From NCBI RefSeq assembly GCF_002813455.1, contig NZ_PHHE01000001.1, positions 5,018,001 to 5,082,000 on the forward strand: a stretch of 64,000 nt of DNA, given 5' to 3'. A model generated the notes under the pieces. That model saw only the letters and a program-made list of their open reading frames with translations. It made no database searches and was not told the origin of the DNA. Of the stretch, positions 1-11,500 are shown in pieces (the stretch's first letter is position 1; each line of letters starts with the position of its first letter). A program made the translations under genes and the position numbers. The stretch is from Pseudomonas baetica (GTDB lineage Bacteria > Pseudomonadota > Gammaproteobacteria > Pseudomonadales > Pseudomonadaceae).

Positions 1-2
1 TC

Positions 3-1385
3 GAGTCCGCGGGCATCCGTCGCCAGGAGACCTTCGACGGGGTCGCGCTGTGCCACGGGCGATATCAGATTCCGCGCCACGCGCGGATTCCGGGGCTGGA
101 GTCCTTCACCGGCCAGGTGCTGCATTCGGGGCAGTATTTCGACAACGCGCCGCTGGCGGGCAAGCGGGTGCTGGTGATCGGCAATGGCGTCAGCGGCATG
201 GACATCGCCGGCGAAGCCAGCAAGGTCGCCGCCAAAGTCTATTGGAGCCTGCGCTCGCGCAAGTTCATCCTGCCGCGGATGGTAGGGTTCCTGCCCAACG
301 ACTTTGTCTCCCCGGCCAACCTGCTGATGCCCGCGGGGCTGCGGGCGCAGCGCAATATCGACCGCCTGCGCCTGGCGCTGCCGGCCTTCAGCGAGGCCCT
401 GCAGCGCAGCGGCTTGCAGCCGACCCTCAACGAGTTCCGCCAGCACCCCTTCATTCACATCAACGATGAGGTGGTGGACCTGGTCAACGCCGGGAAGATC
501 GAGACGATCTTCGGCCAGGTGGAAAAGTTCGTCGGCAACCGCTGCTTCCACCTCGGCCATGAACAGGTGCTCGAGGACATCGATGTGGTGGTGCTGTGCA
601 CCGGCTACCGCACCGGGGCGCTGTATGACTATGTGCAAGGCCTGGAGCCTGTCCGCGACCTGGCCATGGGGCTGTTCCACCGAGACGACCCGCTGTTGTT
701 CAACCAGTACGGGCTGCAGGAAATCGGCGTGATCGGCACCTTGCCGTACCTGGAGATGACTTCGCGCTGGTATGCCCAGGTGGTCTCCGGCAAGTACCGG
801 CTCAGCCAGCAGGAACGGCGGCAAACCGCCGATACCGACAAGATCATCATGGGCCCCCTGGCCAGCGTGGTGATCGGCCTGAAGCTCGGCCTGGTGCCGG
901 ACCCAGCGCGCGAATTCAAGGCCTTCTGGAGCCTGCTCAATACCCCGGGTTTTCCCGCCCAGTACCGCCTGCGCGGGCCCCACGCCAGCGCCGGGGCCGC
1001 GGCCATCGTCGCCGCGAGCCGCCAGCGCGCCTTTATCCAGGACGAAACCGGTGACGAGCAAATCAGTATCGTCAAGGCGCGCCTGCTGGCCGGCCTGGGC
1101 AGCGAGGCCGTGGCGCGCCTGGCGGCCGAGGGCCAGATTACTGCCGAGGAACGGCAGGCGGCCCTGGCCCGGCTCGACGATCCGTTGCGGCTCGACTGGG
1201 ACAGCCAGTTCCTCACGCCCCTCAGCGACCGGGCGCTGGCCATTGACCAGGCCACCCAATCCCAGGACGGGGTGATCGCCGAGCATGACCGCCTGTACCT
1301 GGGCCTGCTCCGCAAGATCCAGCGCAAAGAAATCAACGCAGACAACTTTCTGTCGGAACTGAAGAAAATCTCAAGGGCCTCGTGA
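3..1385 (+). CDS. Flavin-dependent monooxygenase, 3' part (predicted oxime-forming enzyme)
   Basis: The reading frame is open from base 3, so the start and N-terminal FAD-binding region lie upstream. The visible part carries the second, NAD(P)H-binding Rossmann motif (VIGNGVSGMDIAGEA, near base 180) and a C-terminal half like class B flavin monooxygenases (FMO/Baeyer-Villiger type), a group often recruited to trans-AT PKS lines. The last ~25 residues (LLRKIQRKEINADNFLSEL) look like the short helical docking tails of assembly-line proteins, so this is either a free enzyme that docks to the line or the C-terminal domain of a larger PKS/NRPS protein. From the predicted product I infer that it oxidises the amine of a glycine-derived starter to an oxime. 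A Baeyer-Villiger or N-hydroxylating role is the alternative. Its stop overlaps the ATG of the next gene by one base (TGATG). Confidence 0.85.
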   Translation, partial: ESAGIRRQETFDGVALCHGRYQIPRHARIPGLESFTGQVLHSGQYFDNAPLAGKRVLVIGNGVSGMDIAGEASKVAAKVYWSLRSRKFILPRMVGFLPNDFVSPANLLMPAGLRAQRNIDRLRLALPAFSEALQRSGLQPTLNEFRQHPFIHINDEVVDLVNAGKIETIFGQVEKFVGNRCFHLGHEQVLEDIDVVVLCTGYRTGALYDYVQGLEPVRDLAMGLFHRDDPLLFNQYGLQEIGVIGTLPYLEMTSRWYAQVVSGKYRLSQQERRQTADTDKIIMGPLASVVIGLKLGLVPDPAREFKAFWSLLNTPGFPAQYRLRGPHASAGAAAIVAASRQRAFIQDETGDEQISIVKARLLAGLGSEAVARLAAEGQITAEERQAALARLDDPLRLDWDSQFLTPLSDRALAIDQATQSQDGVIAEHDRLYLGLLRKIQRKEINADNFLSELKKISRAS

Positions 1386-4300
1386 TGACCTACCTGAACG
1401 CTTTTATCGACAAGGTTTCCAGCCAGAGCATTTCCGACGCCCAGGCCCTGGACCTGATCCGCCAACTGCATGAGTCGGTGCAGCAACCCGCGCCAGCGCC
1501 GGCCCGGGGCACTCTCGTCGAGCAACAGGTGCTGGCCGAACTGAGCGGCTTCCTGGTCGCCACCATCCACCTCGACCAGGGCGAAATCGAACCCGAGCGC
1601 AGCCTGGCGGACTATGGCTTCAACTCCATTTCCCTGACCGAGTTCTCCCAGCGTATCGGCGCGCGGTTTCCCGGTTTGCGGCTGGCGTCCTCGACCTTTA
1701 TGGAGCATCCGTCGCTGGCGGCCCTGGCGCGCCACATCGCGCCCAGGGCCGGCCTTGGACAAGAAGCCCCGGCCACGGCCTCCGTGGACGTCGAGCATGT
1801 AGTCGCCGAGCGCTTGCAGCGTTACTTCCACGAGCAGGGCCAGGCGGCCGGGGCAACGGTCCAGCCGATTGCCAGAGTCGTGCGCGCCTCGGCCGGGCAG
1901 GGGCCTCGGCCGCAGGCCGGCTCGGGAACGGAGAACCACGACGAAGCGGCGGCACTGCACGAGGACATCGCGATCATCGGCATGGCCGCGCGCCTGCCCA
2001 AGTCCGACAGCCTGGCCGACTTCTGGCGCCGCCTGGTGGACGACGAGCCGTTCATTTCCGAGGTGCCGGCCGACCGCTGGGACTGGCGGGCGATCTATGG
2101 CGACCTCGACAGCCCGGACAAGACCGACTGTTATCACGGCGCCTTTATCGACGATGTGCGCGGCTTCGATCCGCTGCACTTCAACATCGCCCCGCGCGAA
2201 GCGGCGCTGATCGACCCCCAGCACCGGCTGATGCTGCAAACCGTGTGGGAAGCCCTGGAAACCTCCGGTTACCAGCGCGATCAGTTGCGCCAGCAGAAAA
2301 TCGGCGTGTTCCTGGGCATCGAGCGCAAGGACTACGCCGACCTGATCCGCGCCAGCCAGGTGGCGATCGACGGCCACCTGAATACCGGCAACGCCCACGC
2401 CATGCTGGTCAACCGCATCGCCCACTATTTCGACTGGAAGGGCCCGGTGTCGACGGTGGATGCCGCCTGCAGCAGCTCGTTCGTCGCCATCGACCGGGCG
2501 ATCACGGCCTTGCGCACCGGGCAGGCCCAGGCGGCCATCGCCGGCGGCGTCAACCTGGTGCTGAGCCCGGAAGTGAACATCTATAACCGCAAGCTCGGCC
2601 TGTTCACCGGCGACGGCATCGTCCGGCCCTTCGACAAGCAGGCCAACGGGCACTTCTTCAGCGACGGCCTGGGGGTGGTGATGCTCAAGCGCCTGTCGCT
2701 GGCCGAGCGCGACAACGACAACATCCTCGGCGTGATCAAGGGCCTGTCGGTGCGCCATGGCGGCAAGAGCCTGTACCTCACCGCGCCGAATGCCGAGATC
2801 CACTGCGAAACCATCGCCGAGGCCCTCGGACAGGCCGGCCTGCAACCGCGGGATATCGACTATATCGAGGCCCAGGGCACCGCCAACCCGATGGCCGACG
2901 AGGTGGAGCTCAATGCCTTCGACAAGGTCTTCAAGGGCTGCGCCAGCAAGCCCGGCTTCGGCACCCTGAAGGGCCAGCTGGGGCATTTTTCCGGGGCCTC
3001 GGGGGTGATCTCGCTGATCAAGAGCCTGTTGGCGCTGCAGCACGACACCCTGGTCAAGATCGCCAACCTGGAGGAGTTCAACTGGAACCCCGGGCAGGGC
3101 GAGTTTGCCTGCGAACCGATACGCGAGACCGCCGCCTGGGCACCGAAGACCCGCGACGGGCAACGCCAGGCGCGGCATATCGGCATCCACAATTTCGGTT
3201 TCGGCGGCGTCACCGGGCATATGGTGCTGGGCGAATACCTGGCCCCCGAAGCGCCCGCCATGGCGCCGCCCGCCGCTGGCGAGCAGGCGGTGCCGTTGTC
3301 CGCCCGCACCGCGGACCAGCTCGAGCAGGCCGCCAAGCGTTTGCTCGCCCATCTGCAATCCCCCGAGGCCGCGCAGCTGAGCCTGCGGGATGTGGCCAGC
3401 ACCCTGCAGACCGGCCGTGAACACTTCGAACACCGCGCGGTGGTTTTCGCCGATTCGCTGGCGCTACTGACCGAGCGCCTGGAGCGCCTGCTGTCCGGCC
3501 AGGAAGATGCCGGCGCCTTCCTCAAGCGCGACCTGGAAACCGGCAAGGATGTGCGTCAGCTGTTCGCCAGCCCGGAGATGCAACCGGTGGTGCGGCAGTG
3601 GCTCGACGAGCGCAACCAGCGCGGCCTGGGACGCATCTGGGTCGCCGGGGTGGCGGTGGACTGGCAACGCCTGTATGCCGGCCAGCCAGCGCTGAAAAAA
3701 GCGCAGTTGCCCACCTATCCCTTTGCCCGGCATGCGTTGTGGATTCCCCAGGCGCCCGCCAACGGTCCGGCCGTGGCGTTGCCGGCGCCGATCCTGCAGC
3801 ACAACGTGTCGACCTTCATGGCGCAGAAATACCGCTCGGAATTCACCGGCCAGGAGCCCTGGTTCGTCGCTGGCGGCGCCGACCTGTCGCGGCGTTTCGT
3901 CGAACTGGCGCACCTGCCCATGCTGATCCAGGCCACGCGCCAGGCGGCCGAAGTGACGGCCGACGAACCGGTTGGCCTGGTGTTGCACGACATCGTCTTT
4001 CCCCACGCGTTGTGGGTGGAGCGGCAGCCGGTCGCCGTGGAGTTGACCCTGGTCCCCGGTGAACACGAGCTGATCGATTACCGTCTCAGTTCTCCCGGCC
4101 AGGGCGACGCGGTCTTGCATATCCGCGGCCAGGCGCTGTTCGAGCCACGCCGATCCGTGGCCGCGCTGCAACTGCCGGCCGATGCGGCCGAGGCCGGCTG
4201 GCACCCGGTCACGCAGCCGGCGATGGTACTGCTGCAACTCACCAGTTTGCTGGCCCGGGAGCAGGCCTGCGAGGTCGCGGCCCTTACGCTGCTGTCGGTG

Positions 4301-5314
4301 GACGAAGTGCGGGTCGATGGCGCCCTGGAACAGGCCGCCTGGTTGTGGCTGCGCCCCTCCGACAACGATTTCGCCCAGGTGGAGATGCCGTCCACGGTGT
4401 CCCGTCTGGACATCGATATCTGCGATGGGGCGGGCGAGGTGCTGATGCAACTGCGGGACCTGGTGTGCAGCCATGGCAATGACCTGGACGCGGCCCCCGG
4501 ACCGGTGCCGGTAAGCATGCCCGAACAGATCAAGGGCATGATCCCGACGCTCAACGGCACCGGGGCCATGACCACCGTCCTGCCGGCCTGCTCGCAGCTG
4601 TTCGTCGAGTTCGCCGCCACCACCGGAAGGGAAGTGATGGACATGGGCTGCGCCTACGGCGTGGCGACCATCGCCGCGCTGGAGCAGGGCGCCCGGGTGC
4701 TGGCGGTGGATATCGAGGAGCAGCACCTGAGGATTCTCGCCGACAAGGTGCCGCCACACCTGCGCGGGCGCCTGAGCACACTGGCCGGCGCCTTGCCGGA
4801 CATGGATTTCGCCCCGGGCCGGTTCCAGGCGATCCATGCGGCGCGGGTCCTGCATTTCCTGGCGCCCCAGGCGTTTCGCGAGTCGATCCGCAAGATGGCC
4901 CGCTGGCTGGCCCCGGGCGGCCAGCTGTTCCTGACCTGCGACACCCCGTACTTCCCGCACTGGGCGGCCCGGGTCGACGAGTACGAGCGCCTCAATGCCG
5001 CGGGCGAGGAGTGGCCGGGCTATATCGCCGATATCGCCGGCTATTTCCGCAGCCGCGTCCAGGCCAGCGCCGGCAATGCCATCGACAGCGGCAGCCATGC
5101 CAGCGACGCCCTCAACGGCACCCCGCTGATCAACCTGGTGGACCCCGAGATCCTGGCCCGCGAATGCCGGCTTGCCGGGCTGCAGGTGGAGGAGGCCGGC
5201 TACGAAGGCCTGGCCATCGACTTCGAGGGCCACGCCGCCAGCGATGGCCTGGAGCATGCCAGCGTGATCGCGATCAAGCCCTGCAGCGCAACCCCGCGCA
5301 GCCTGCGCCGCTAA
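1385..5314 (+). CDS. PKS protein: ACP - KS(0) - DH-like - methyltransferase
   Basis: A 1309-residue trans-AT PKS protein. An N-terminal docking helix (LIRQLHES) is followed by an ACP with Ser81 (YGFNS). The ketosynthase at about 193-618 has active-site Cys362 and second histidine His534, but the usual EAHGTGT motif reads EAQGTAN, so the first catalytic histidine is Gln497. A degenerate DH-like fold at ~800-1030 lacks the HxxxGxxxxP motif. A class I SAM methyltransferase lies at ~1070-1295, with its glycine-rich loop near 1085 (MDMGCAYG). There is no KR and no ACP after the methyltransferase; the ACP is supplied by the next protein. Inference: a non-elongating station where the oxime made by the upstream monooxygenase is O-methylated. 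I chose ATG 1385 over GTG 1382 because AAGGG sits 7 bases before it. Confidence 0.93.
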   Translation: MTYLNAFIDKVSSQSISDAQALDLIRQLHESVQQPAPAPARGTLVEQQVLAELSGFLVATIHLDQGEIEPERSLADYGFNSISLTEFSQRIGARFPGLRLASSTFMEHPSLAALARHIAPRAGLGQEAPATASVDVEHVVAERLQRYFHEQGQAAGATVQPIARVVRASAGQGPRPQAGSGTENHDEAAALHEDIAIIGMAARLPKSDSLADFWRRLVDDEPFISEVPADRWDWRAIYGDLDSPDKTDCYHGAFIDDVRGFDPLHFNIAPREAALIDPQHRLMLQTVWEALETSGYQRDQLRQQKIGVFLGIERKDYADLIRASQVAIDGHLNTGNAHAMLVNRIAHYFDWKGPVSTVDAACSSSFVAIDRAITALRTGQAQAAIAGGVNLVLSPEVNIYNRKLGLFTGDGIVRPFDKQANGHFFSDGLGVVMLKRLSLAERDNDNILGVIKGLSVRHGGKSLYLTAPNAEIHCETIAEALGQAGLQPRDIDYIEAQGTANPMADEVELNAFDKVFKGCASKPGFGTLKGQLGHFSGASGVISLIKSLLALQHDTLVKIANLEEFNWNPGQGEFACEPIRETAAWAPKTRDGQRQARHIGIHNFGFGGVTGHMVLGEYLAPEAPAMAPPAAGEQAVPLSARTADQLEQAAKRLLAHLQSPEAAQLSLRDVASTLQTGREHFEHRAVVFADSLALLTERLERLLSGQEDAGAFLKRDLETGKDVRQLFASPEMQPVVRQWLDERNQRGLGRIWVAGVAVDWQRLYAGQPALKKAQLPTYPFARHALWIPQAPANGPAVALPAPILQHNVSTFMAQKYRSEFTGQEPWFVAGGADLSRRFVELAHLPMLIQATRQAAEVTADEPVGLVLHDIVFPHALWVERQPVAVELTLVPGEHELIDYRLSSPGQGDAVLHIRGQALFEPRRSVAALQLPADAAEAGWHPVTQPAMVLLQLTSLLAREQACEVAALTLLSVDEVRVDGALEQAAWLWLRPSDNDFAQVEMPSTVSRLDIDICDGAGEVLMQLRDLVCSHGNDLDAAPGPVPVSMPEQIKGMIPTLNGTGAMTTVLPACSQLFVEFAATTGREVMDMGCAYGVATIAALEQGARVLAVDIEEQHLRILADKVPPHLRGRLSTLAGALPDMDFAPGRFQAIHAARVLHFLAPQAFRESIRKMARWLAPGGQLFLTCDTPYFPHWAARVDEYERLNAAGEEWPGYIADIAGYFRSRVQASAGNAIDSGSHASDALNGTPLINLVDPEILARECRLAGLQVEEAGYEGLAIDFEGHAASDGLEHASVIAIKPCSATPRSLRR

Positions 5315-5590
5315 CTTTCTGGATGGAACTCAGATGCCTGTTAAAGACGTGCAATCGGTCAAGAACACTATTCGTCGCCTGCTGGCTGACGCCCTGGGCG
5401 TCGCCGCCGAGGACATCAGCGAAAGCAGGACCTTTTTCGAACTGGGCCTGACCTCGCGTATCGGCGTGATGTGGATGGCCCAGGTCAACCAGGCCTATGG
5501 GCTGAGCATCCCGGCGGTGCGGGTCTTCAACTACCCGACCCTGGCGCGGATGGCCGAACTGGTGCACCAGGAACAGGCCGAGCAGGGCGT
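1961..5590 (+). other. Module 1 (split): KS0 / DH-like / O-methyltransferase, ACP on next protein
   Basis: The catalytic triad is Cys-Gln-His, so decarboxylative condensation should fail while acyl transfer remains possible. No reductive domain is active. With the upstream monooxygenase this is predicted to hold the glycine-derived chain while the oxime oxygen is methylated. The methyltransferase could instead act on carbon, but its C-terminal position, after a dead DH and without an elongating KS, argues for oxygen. Confidence 0.7.
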
Positions 5591-8500
5591 GGAGGGCAGT
5601 GCCCAGCGCCCGGCACGGGCGATGTTCGGGCGGCGTCCGGCGCCTGCCGCGGTAACGGCTGCGGCGCTGCCTGAGGCGCCGGCGTCCAGCATTCCCGCGC
5701 AGCCGAGGAAGCTGGCGTCGTTTCGTGCTCGGTCGCGCCCGGCCAGCGTCGAGCCCGCAAGCGTCCCTCAGGTGCCTGTCGCCAGGCCTGAGGCCAGAGG
5801 CGATGCCGGCGCCATCGCCATCATCGGCCTGTCCGGGCGTTTTCCCCAGGCGCGCGACGCGCGGGCGTTCTGGGCCGCCGTGGCCGAAGGCCGCGACTGC
5901 ATCAGCCGCGTCGCCCGGGACTACTGGCGCATGGACCAGGCCTACAGCCCGACGCGCCAGGCGGGCAAGACCTATTCCGATTCCATCGGCGCGGTCGACG
6001 ATATCGATTGCTTCGACCCGCTGTTCTTCAATATTTCCCCGGCCGATGCCGACGCCATGGACCCCCAGCAGCGGCTGTTCCTGCAAGAGGCGTGGAGCTG
6101 CCTGGAAGATGCCGGCCTGCATCCGCAACAGTTGGCCGGCAGCAAATGCGGGGTGTTCGTCGGCTGTGGCAGCTACGGCCAGAGCCAGAACGGCAATGCC
6201 CTGAGCGCCGCCGGTTTCCTCGGCGGCAGCGCCTCGATCCTGGCCGCACGCATCGCCTACCTGCTGGACCTGCGCGGCCCCTGCCTGACCATCGACACCG
6301 CCTGTTCCGCGTCCCTGGTGGCCATCGCCCAGGCCTGCGACAGCCTGGTGACGGGTAACAGCGACCTGGCCCTGGCCGGTGGCGTGTCGATCCTCAGCGA
6401 CCCGTCGATCCACATCATGGCCAGCCAGGCCGGCATGTTGTCCGCCGACGGCCGTTGCTACAGCTTCGATCAGCGGGCCAACGGCTTTGTCCCGGCCGAA
6501 GGGGTCGGAGTGGTGGCCCTCAAGCGCCTGGCGGATGCCCAGCGCGACAACGACCCGATCTACGGCACGCTGATCGGCTGGGGGGTCAATCAGGATGGCA
6601 AGACCAACGGCATCACGGCGCCCAGCCAGACTTCCCAGGCCGAGTTGCAACAGGCGGTGTTCAAGCAGTTCGGTATCGACCCGCGCAGCCTGGGGCTGAT
6701 GGAGGCCCATGGTTCGGGCACGCCCCTGGGCGACCCGATCGAAGTGGAGGCCCTGGTCAATGCGTTCAAGCCGTTCACCGACGAGCGCGGGTTCTGCGCC
6801 CTGGGTTCGGTCAAAGGCAACATGGGGCACATGCTGGCGGCGGCGGGGGTGGCGGGGTTCTTCAAGGCGCTCCTGGCGATCCGCCATCGGCGTCTGCCGC
6901 CCTCGGCGCACTTGCAGACCCTCAACGAACATATCCAGCTCGACCGGTCGCCGTTCTATATCCATACCGACAACCGCGAATGGACAGTGCCCGAAGGCAC
7001 TCGGCGGCGCGCCGGGGTCAGCTCGTTCGGCTTCAGTGGCACCAATGCCTACGCGGTGCTGGAAGAGTACCCGCAGCCCGGCCCCGTGCCCGCCAGCGCA
7101 CCCGCCGAGCAGGTGATAGTGCTGAGCGCGCAGAACGAGGAGCGCCTGCGCGCCTATGCCGGCAAGCTGCTGGAGTTCCTGCGCGGCGAGGGGGCGATGC
7201 TGCGCCTCGAAGACCTGGCCTACACCCTGCAGGTGGGACGCCTGGCCATGGACGCGCGCCTGGCCCTGGTGGCCGATTCCATGCAAACCCTGGAACAGGC
7301 CCTGGCCGCCTACCTGGCGGTGGCCCCTGGCGACGACCGCGAGGCCCGGCTGTTTCACGGCAAGCCTGTGGTCGAGCAGGACGCCCTGCTCGATGCCGAC
7401 GAACTCCCGGCGACCGCCTTGCGCTGGGCGCGGGAGGGAAAGTGGGCGGCGCTGGCGCGGCTGTGGGTGCGCCGCGGCGGTTTCGACTGGCAGCCCCTGC
7501 GGGCCCAGGACGGCGAGCCGCCAGCGCGGCGCGTCAGCCTGCCGACCTATCCGTTTGCCCAGCGACCCTGCCAGATGCCGGTGTTCCGGGTATTGGCCGC
7601 GCCGACGGCGCCCGCCGGGCTGTCGCCACTGCTGCAGCGCAATGTCTCCACCTTCGAGGGCGTGGCGTTCCGTTCGCGGTTCAACGGCGACGAGTTCTAT
7701 TTCGCCGACCATGTGATTGCCGGACGCAAGACCCTGCCCGGCGTGGCCTATCTGGAAATGGCCTGCACCGCCGGCTACCTGGCCTCGGGCCAGGCGATTT
7801 CCCGGGTGCGCAATATCGTCTGGCTGCAACCCTTCCTGGTGGACCGCGAGCCGGCCACCCTGGAACTGCGCCTGAAGCAGAAAAACGCCAAGACCCGCTT
7901 TGAAATCCACGACCTTTCCGGCGCCCGCGAACAGCTCTGCGCCCAGGGTGAAATCGTCATCGAGGCCGGCGCCTCCGAGCTGCCACCGGTGCCGTCGCTT
8001 GCCGGACTGCTGGCCGAGGCCCAACGGCTGGACGAAGGCGCCGGGTGCTATGCGCGTTTCGCGGCCCAGGGTTTTGCCTACGGGCCGACCTTCCGCGCCA
8101 TCAAAAGCCTGTCGCGCAGCGGCGGCTACCTGATCGCCGAGATCCAGCGCCAGGCGGGCGGCGGCCAGGGCGAACAGCCGGTGCCGGAAGGCCTTGGCCA
8201 GCATTACCGGCTGCTCGACGGCTTTATCCTCAACCCGGCGCTGCTCGACAGCGCGTTCCAGCCGTGCATCCGTTTCTGCGAGGACGAAGACCCCAGCAGC
8301 ACCTACATCCCTTACGCCCTGGAGCAGATCACCGTGCTCAAGGCCTTGCCCGAACGCTTCTACAGCGTCGCGCAGCTGCGGGAGATCGACGCCGAAAGCG
8401 CCCGTTGCTCGGTGCACATCCTCGGCGAGAGCGGCGAGCTGCTGGTGCATATCGACAACCTGACCCTGCGGCCGATCAAGGCGCGACAGGCGGCGTCGCC

Positions 8501-11500
8501 CAGCCAGCTGTACCGCATGGACTGGCTGGCCGCGGCGCCGGCACCCGAGATCGACGCCGCCCAGGCGCAGGCCGCGCGCCTGCTGTTCGTCGCCGATGGG
8601 CAACTGGCCGAGCACTTGGCCCGGCCCCAGGACATCCTGGTGTACCCCGGCGCTGCCTTTCGCTGCGTCGGGCCCCGGCACTATGAGGTAGTGCCCGACA
8701 ATCCGCAGGATTACGCCAGGTTGTGGGAGGCCTGTGCCGAGCCGGTGTCGACCCTGGTCCATACTTGGGCCCTGGGGGCGCCGGTGGAGCTGCAACAAGC
8801 CCTGGCGCTCAATCTGTATGCGCTGACCTTCATCGCCCAGCAGTTGCTCCGTGGCGATGCCGCCAAGGGCACCACGCTGCTGCATTTCTATCCCCATGAC
8901 GTGCCGGCCGGGGTGGCCGTGGGCGGCTTCATGCGCAGCCTGGCAGCCGAGCGGCCGGAGTGGGTGGCCCGCTCCATCGCTTTGCCCGGCCTTGGGGCGC
9001 AACCCCTGGCCGCACTGATGGCGCGGGAAATTGGCGTGTCGCAGCAACCCGGCCTTGGGGTCGAGGTACGCCTGGAAGAGGACCGGCGCCTGGTGCTGAG
9101 CGCGGTGCCCGATACTCAGACCGCCGTGGGCCAGGACGCCTTGCGCGAGGGCGGGGTCTACCTGATCAGCGGCGGGGCCGGTGGCCTGGGGCTGATCCTC
9201 GCGCGGGCGCTGGTACAGGGCTATCGCGCCCGGGTCTTCCTCACTGGCCGCACGCCATTGGCGCAGTTGCCGGCGGCGAGCCGGCAGGTCATTGAGGCAC
9301 TCGACCAGGACGGGCAGGGCGCAGGAGTGGAATACCTGCCCGCCGATATCACCGACGCCCAAGGCAGCGCCGAGCTGGTGGCCGGGATCAGGCAGCGGGC
9401 CGGGCGCATCCACGGCGTGTTCCATTGCGCCGGGAGCATGGACAACGCCACGCTGGCGCACAAGGACGCCGCGCAGATCGCGCGCATCGTCAACCCCAAG
9501 GCCATTGGCGTCACCCTGCTGGACCAGGCCCTGGAGCACGAAGCCCTGGACCTGTTCGTGGTCTATTCGTCGATTGCGGCCGTGATGGGCTTTGCCGGCC
9601 AGACCGACTACGCCTATGCCAACCGCTTCCTCGATGGCTTTGTCGCCCAGCGCCAGCGCCGGGTCCGCCATGGGTTGCGCCAGGGGCGCAGCCTGGCGCT
9701 CAACTGGACCCTGTGGCGCGACGGCGGTATGCAGCTCGACGCGCAGAGTTCGCTGTTCCTGGAGCGCAGCCGCGGCCTGCAGGCCCTGGACGCCGCAGCC
9801 GGGATCGCAGCGCTCAAGCACTGCCTGGCTATCGAGGAGGGCACGCAGCGGGTGGTCGTCCAGGGGCAGGCCAACGCCATCCAGGCGGCCTGGAACGAGT
9901 TCCCCAAGGCGCCGCGTGGCAGCGCCGCGACACCCCGGCCGACAACCGCCAGCCCGCAGGGCCAGGGCTCGTCGGCGGTGGGGGAGCGGACCCTCGGCGA
10001 GCTGGCGGAGCTGCTCAAGCTGGCGCCCGCCGACATCGACCCGGACCAGGACCTGATGAAGTACGGCCTGGACTCCATCGGCGCGATGATGCTGATCAAC
10101 AAGATCAACGACGCCTTTGACATCAACGTGCAACCGGCGGCGTTGCTGCGTCACACCAGCCTCAGGGCCTTTATCGCGCATATCTGCGAGGAGCATCTGC
10201 CCGCAGCCGAGGTTGCCGAGCAGACCCAGGCCGAGCCGCCGCTCGCGGCGCCGGCGGTCGCGGTGAACTACCCCGATCCTTACCTGGCCCCGGTGCCCAG
10301 GGGCGACTGGATCGACAGCAGCGCGCCGTCCGCCGCGGCCGCAATCGAGGCCGAGGTGTGGCCCATGAGCCATGGCCAGCAGTCGCTGTGGTTTATCCAT
10401 AAGCTCAACGAAGCCAGCGCGGCTTATCACATCGCCATGACTTTCCGTCTGCGCTCGCCCCTGGATCGCGCCGCCCTGGAGCGCGCCTACAGCCTGTTGC
10501 TGCAGCGTCACCCGGCGCTGCGCGCGCGGTTCAGCGAACGCCAAGGGCAACCGGTGCAGGAAATTCCGCCAACGGTGCTGCCCGACATCGGCCTGTACAA
10601 CCTGGCCGGCCAGTCGCGCGAGCAGGTGCAGGAGGCGCTGCAGGCCGCCCATCGCCAGCCGTTCGACCTGCAACAGGGCGCCCTCAGCCGGCTGCGCCTG
10701 TTTATCTGCGGCGAGCGCGACACCCTGGTGTTGTGGACCGTGCACCACCTGGTGTCGGATGCCTGGAGCCAATGGCTGCTGCTCGATGAATTGCTAGGCG
10801 GCTACGCCGCCCTGTGCCGCGGCGAGCAGCCGCTGCTGGCGCCATTGACGGCCAGCTTCGCCGATTTCGTAAGCGAGGAAGAGGCGTTTCTGCTCAGCGC
10901 CGCCGGCCAGCGCCAGCGGGATTTCTGGAAAGCCCGGCTGGCCGACCCAGAGGTGCGCCTGAACCTGCCGCTGGATTTCCCGCGGCCCAAGGCCCAGACC
11001 TTCAATGGCGCGTCGCTGGCGATCCAGTGCGACAGCGAACTGAGCGAAGGCATCAAGGCCCTGGCGCAACGCCAAGGGGTCACGGTGTTCACCGTGCTGC
11101 TGGCCGCCTACCAATGCCTGCTCGCCCGCTACTCCTCGGACCGCCAGGTGTGGATCGGTTCGCCGGTCTCGGGGCGTATCGACCAGCGTTTCAACCCGCT
11201 GGTGGGCTACTTCGTCAACTCGGTGGTACTGGCCGCCGACCTGCGGGCCAATCCGTCCTTCGGCGAACTGCTGCAACAGCAGAAACAGGTGGTGCTCGAA
11301 GCCCTGGAAAACCAGCGGGTGCCGTTCGCCCGGCTGGTGCAGGACCTCAACCCTCCCCGCGAGGCCGGGCGCACGCCGCTGTTCCAGGCCGAGTTCGTGT
11401 ATCAGAAGCCGCACCAGAGCAGCGAACTGATCCGCATCCTGTCGCCCGAGGAAGGCGTGCCGATCCGGCACCAGGGGTTGCAGCTGGAGTCTGTGCCGTT

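Noticed and set aside
1..1385. Pederin-type chain-cleaving oxygenase and a pederin-like product
   Set aside because: A PedG-like reading was considered because of the FMO, the glycine module and the pyran-synthase-like DH* domains, but the terminal keto-hydroxy-keto-TE modules and the enamide-type module fit a benzolactone better.
629..3433. Minus-strand frame opposite the monooxygenase and first PKS gene
   Set aside because: Antisense composition artefact covering two genes with firm homology.
5274..10772. Very long open frame on the minus strand opposite the hybrid PKS-NRPS gene
   Set aside because: Antisense shadow of GC-rich codons; translation is low-complexity (Q, G, R, A, H rich) with no domain, while the + strand carries clear catalytic motifs throughout.
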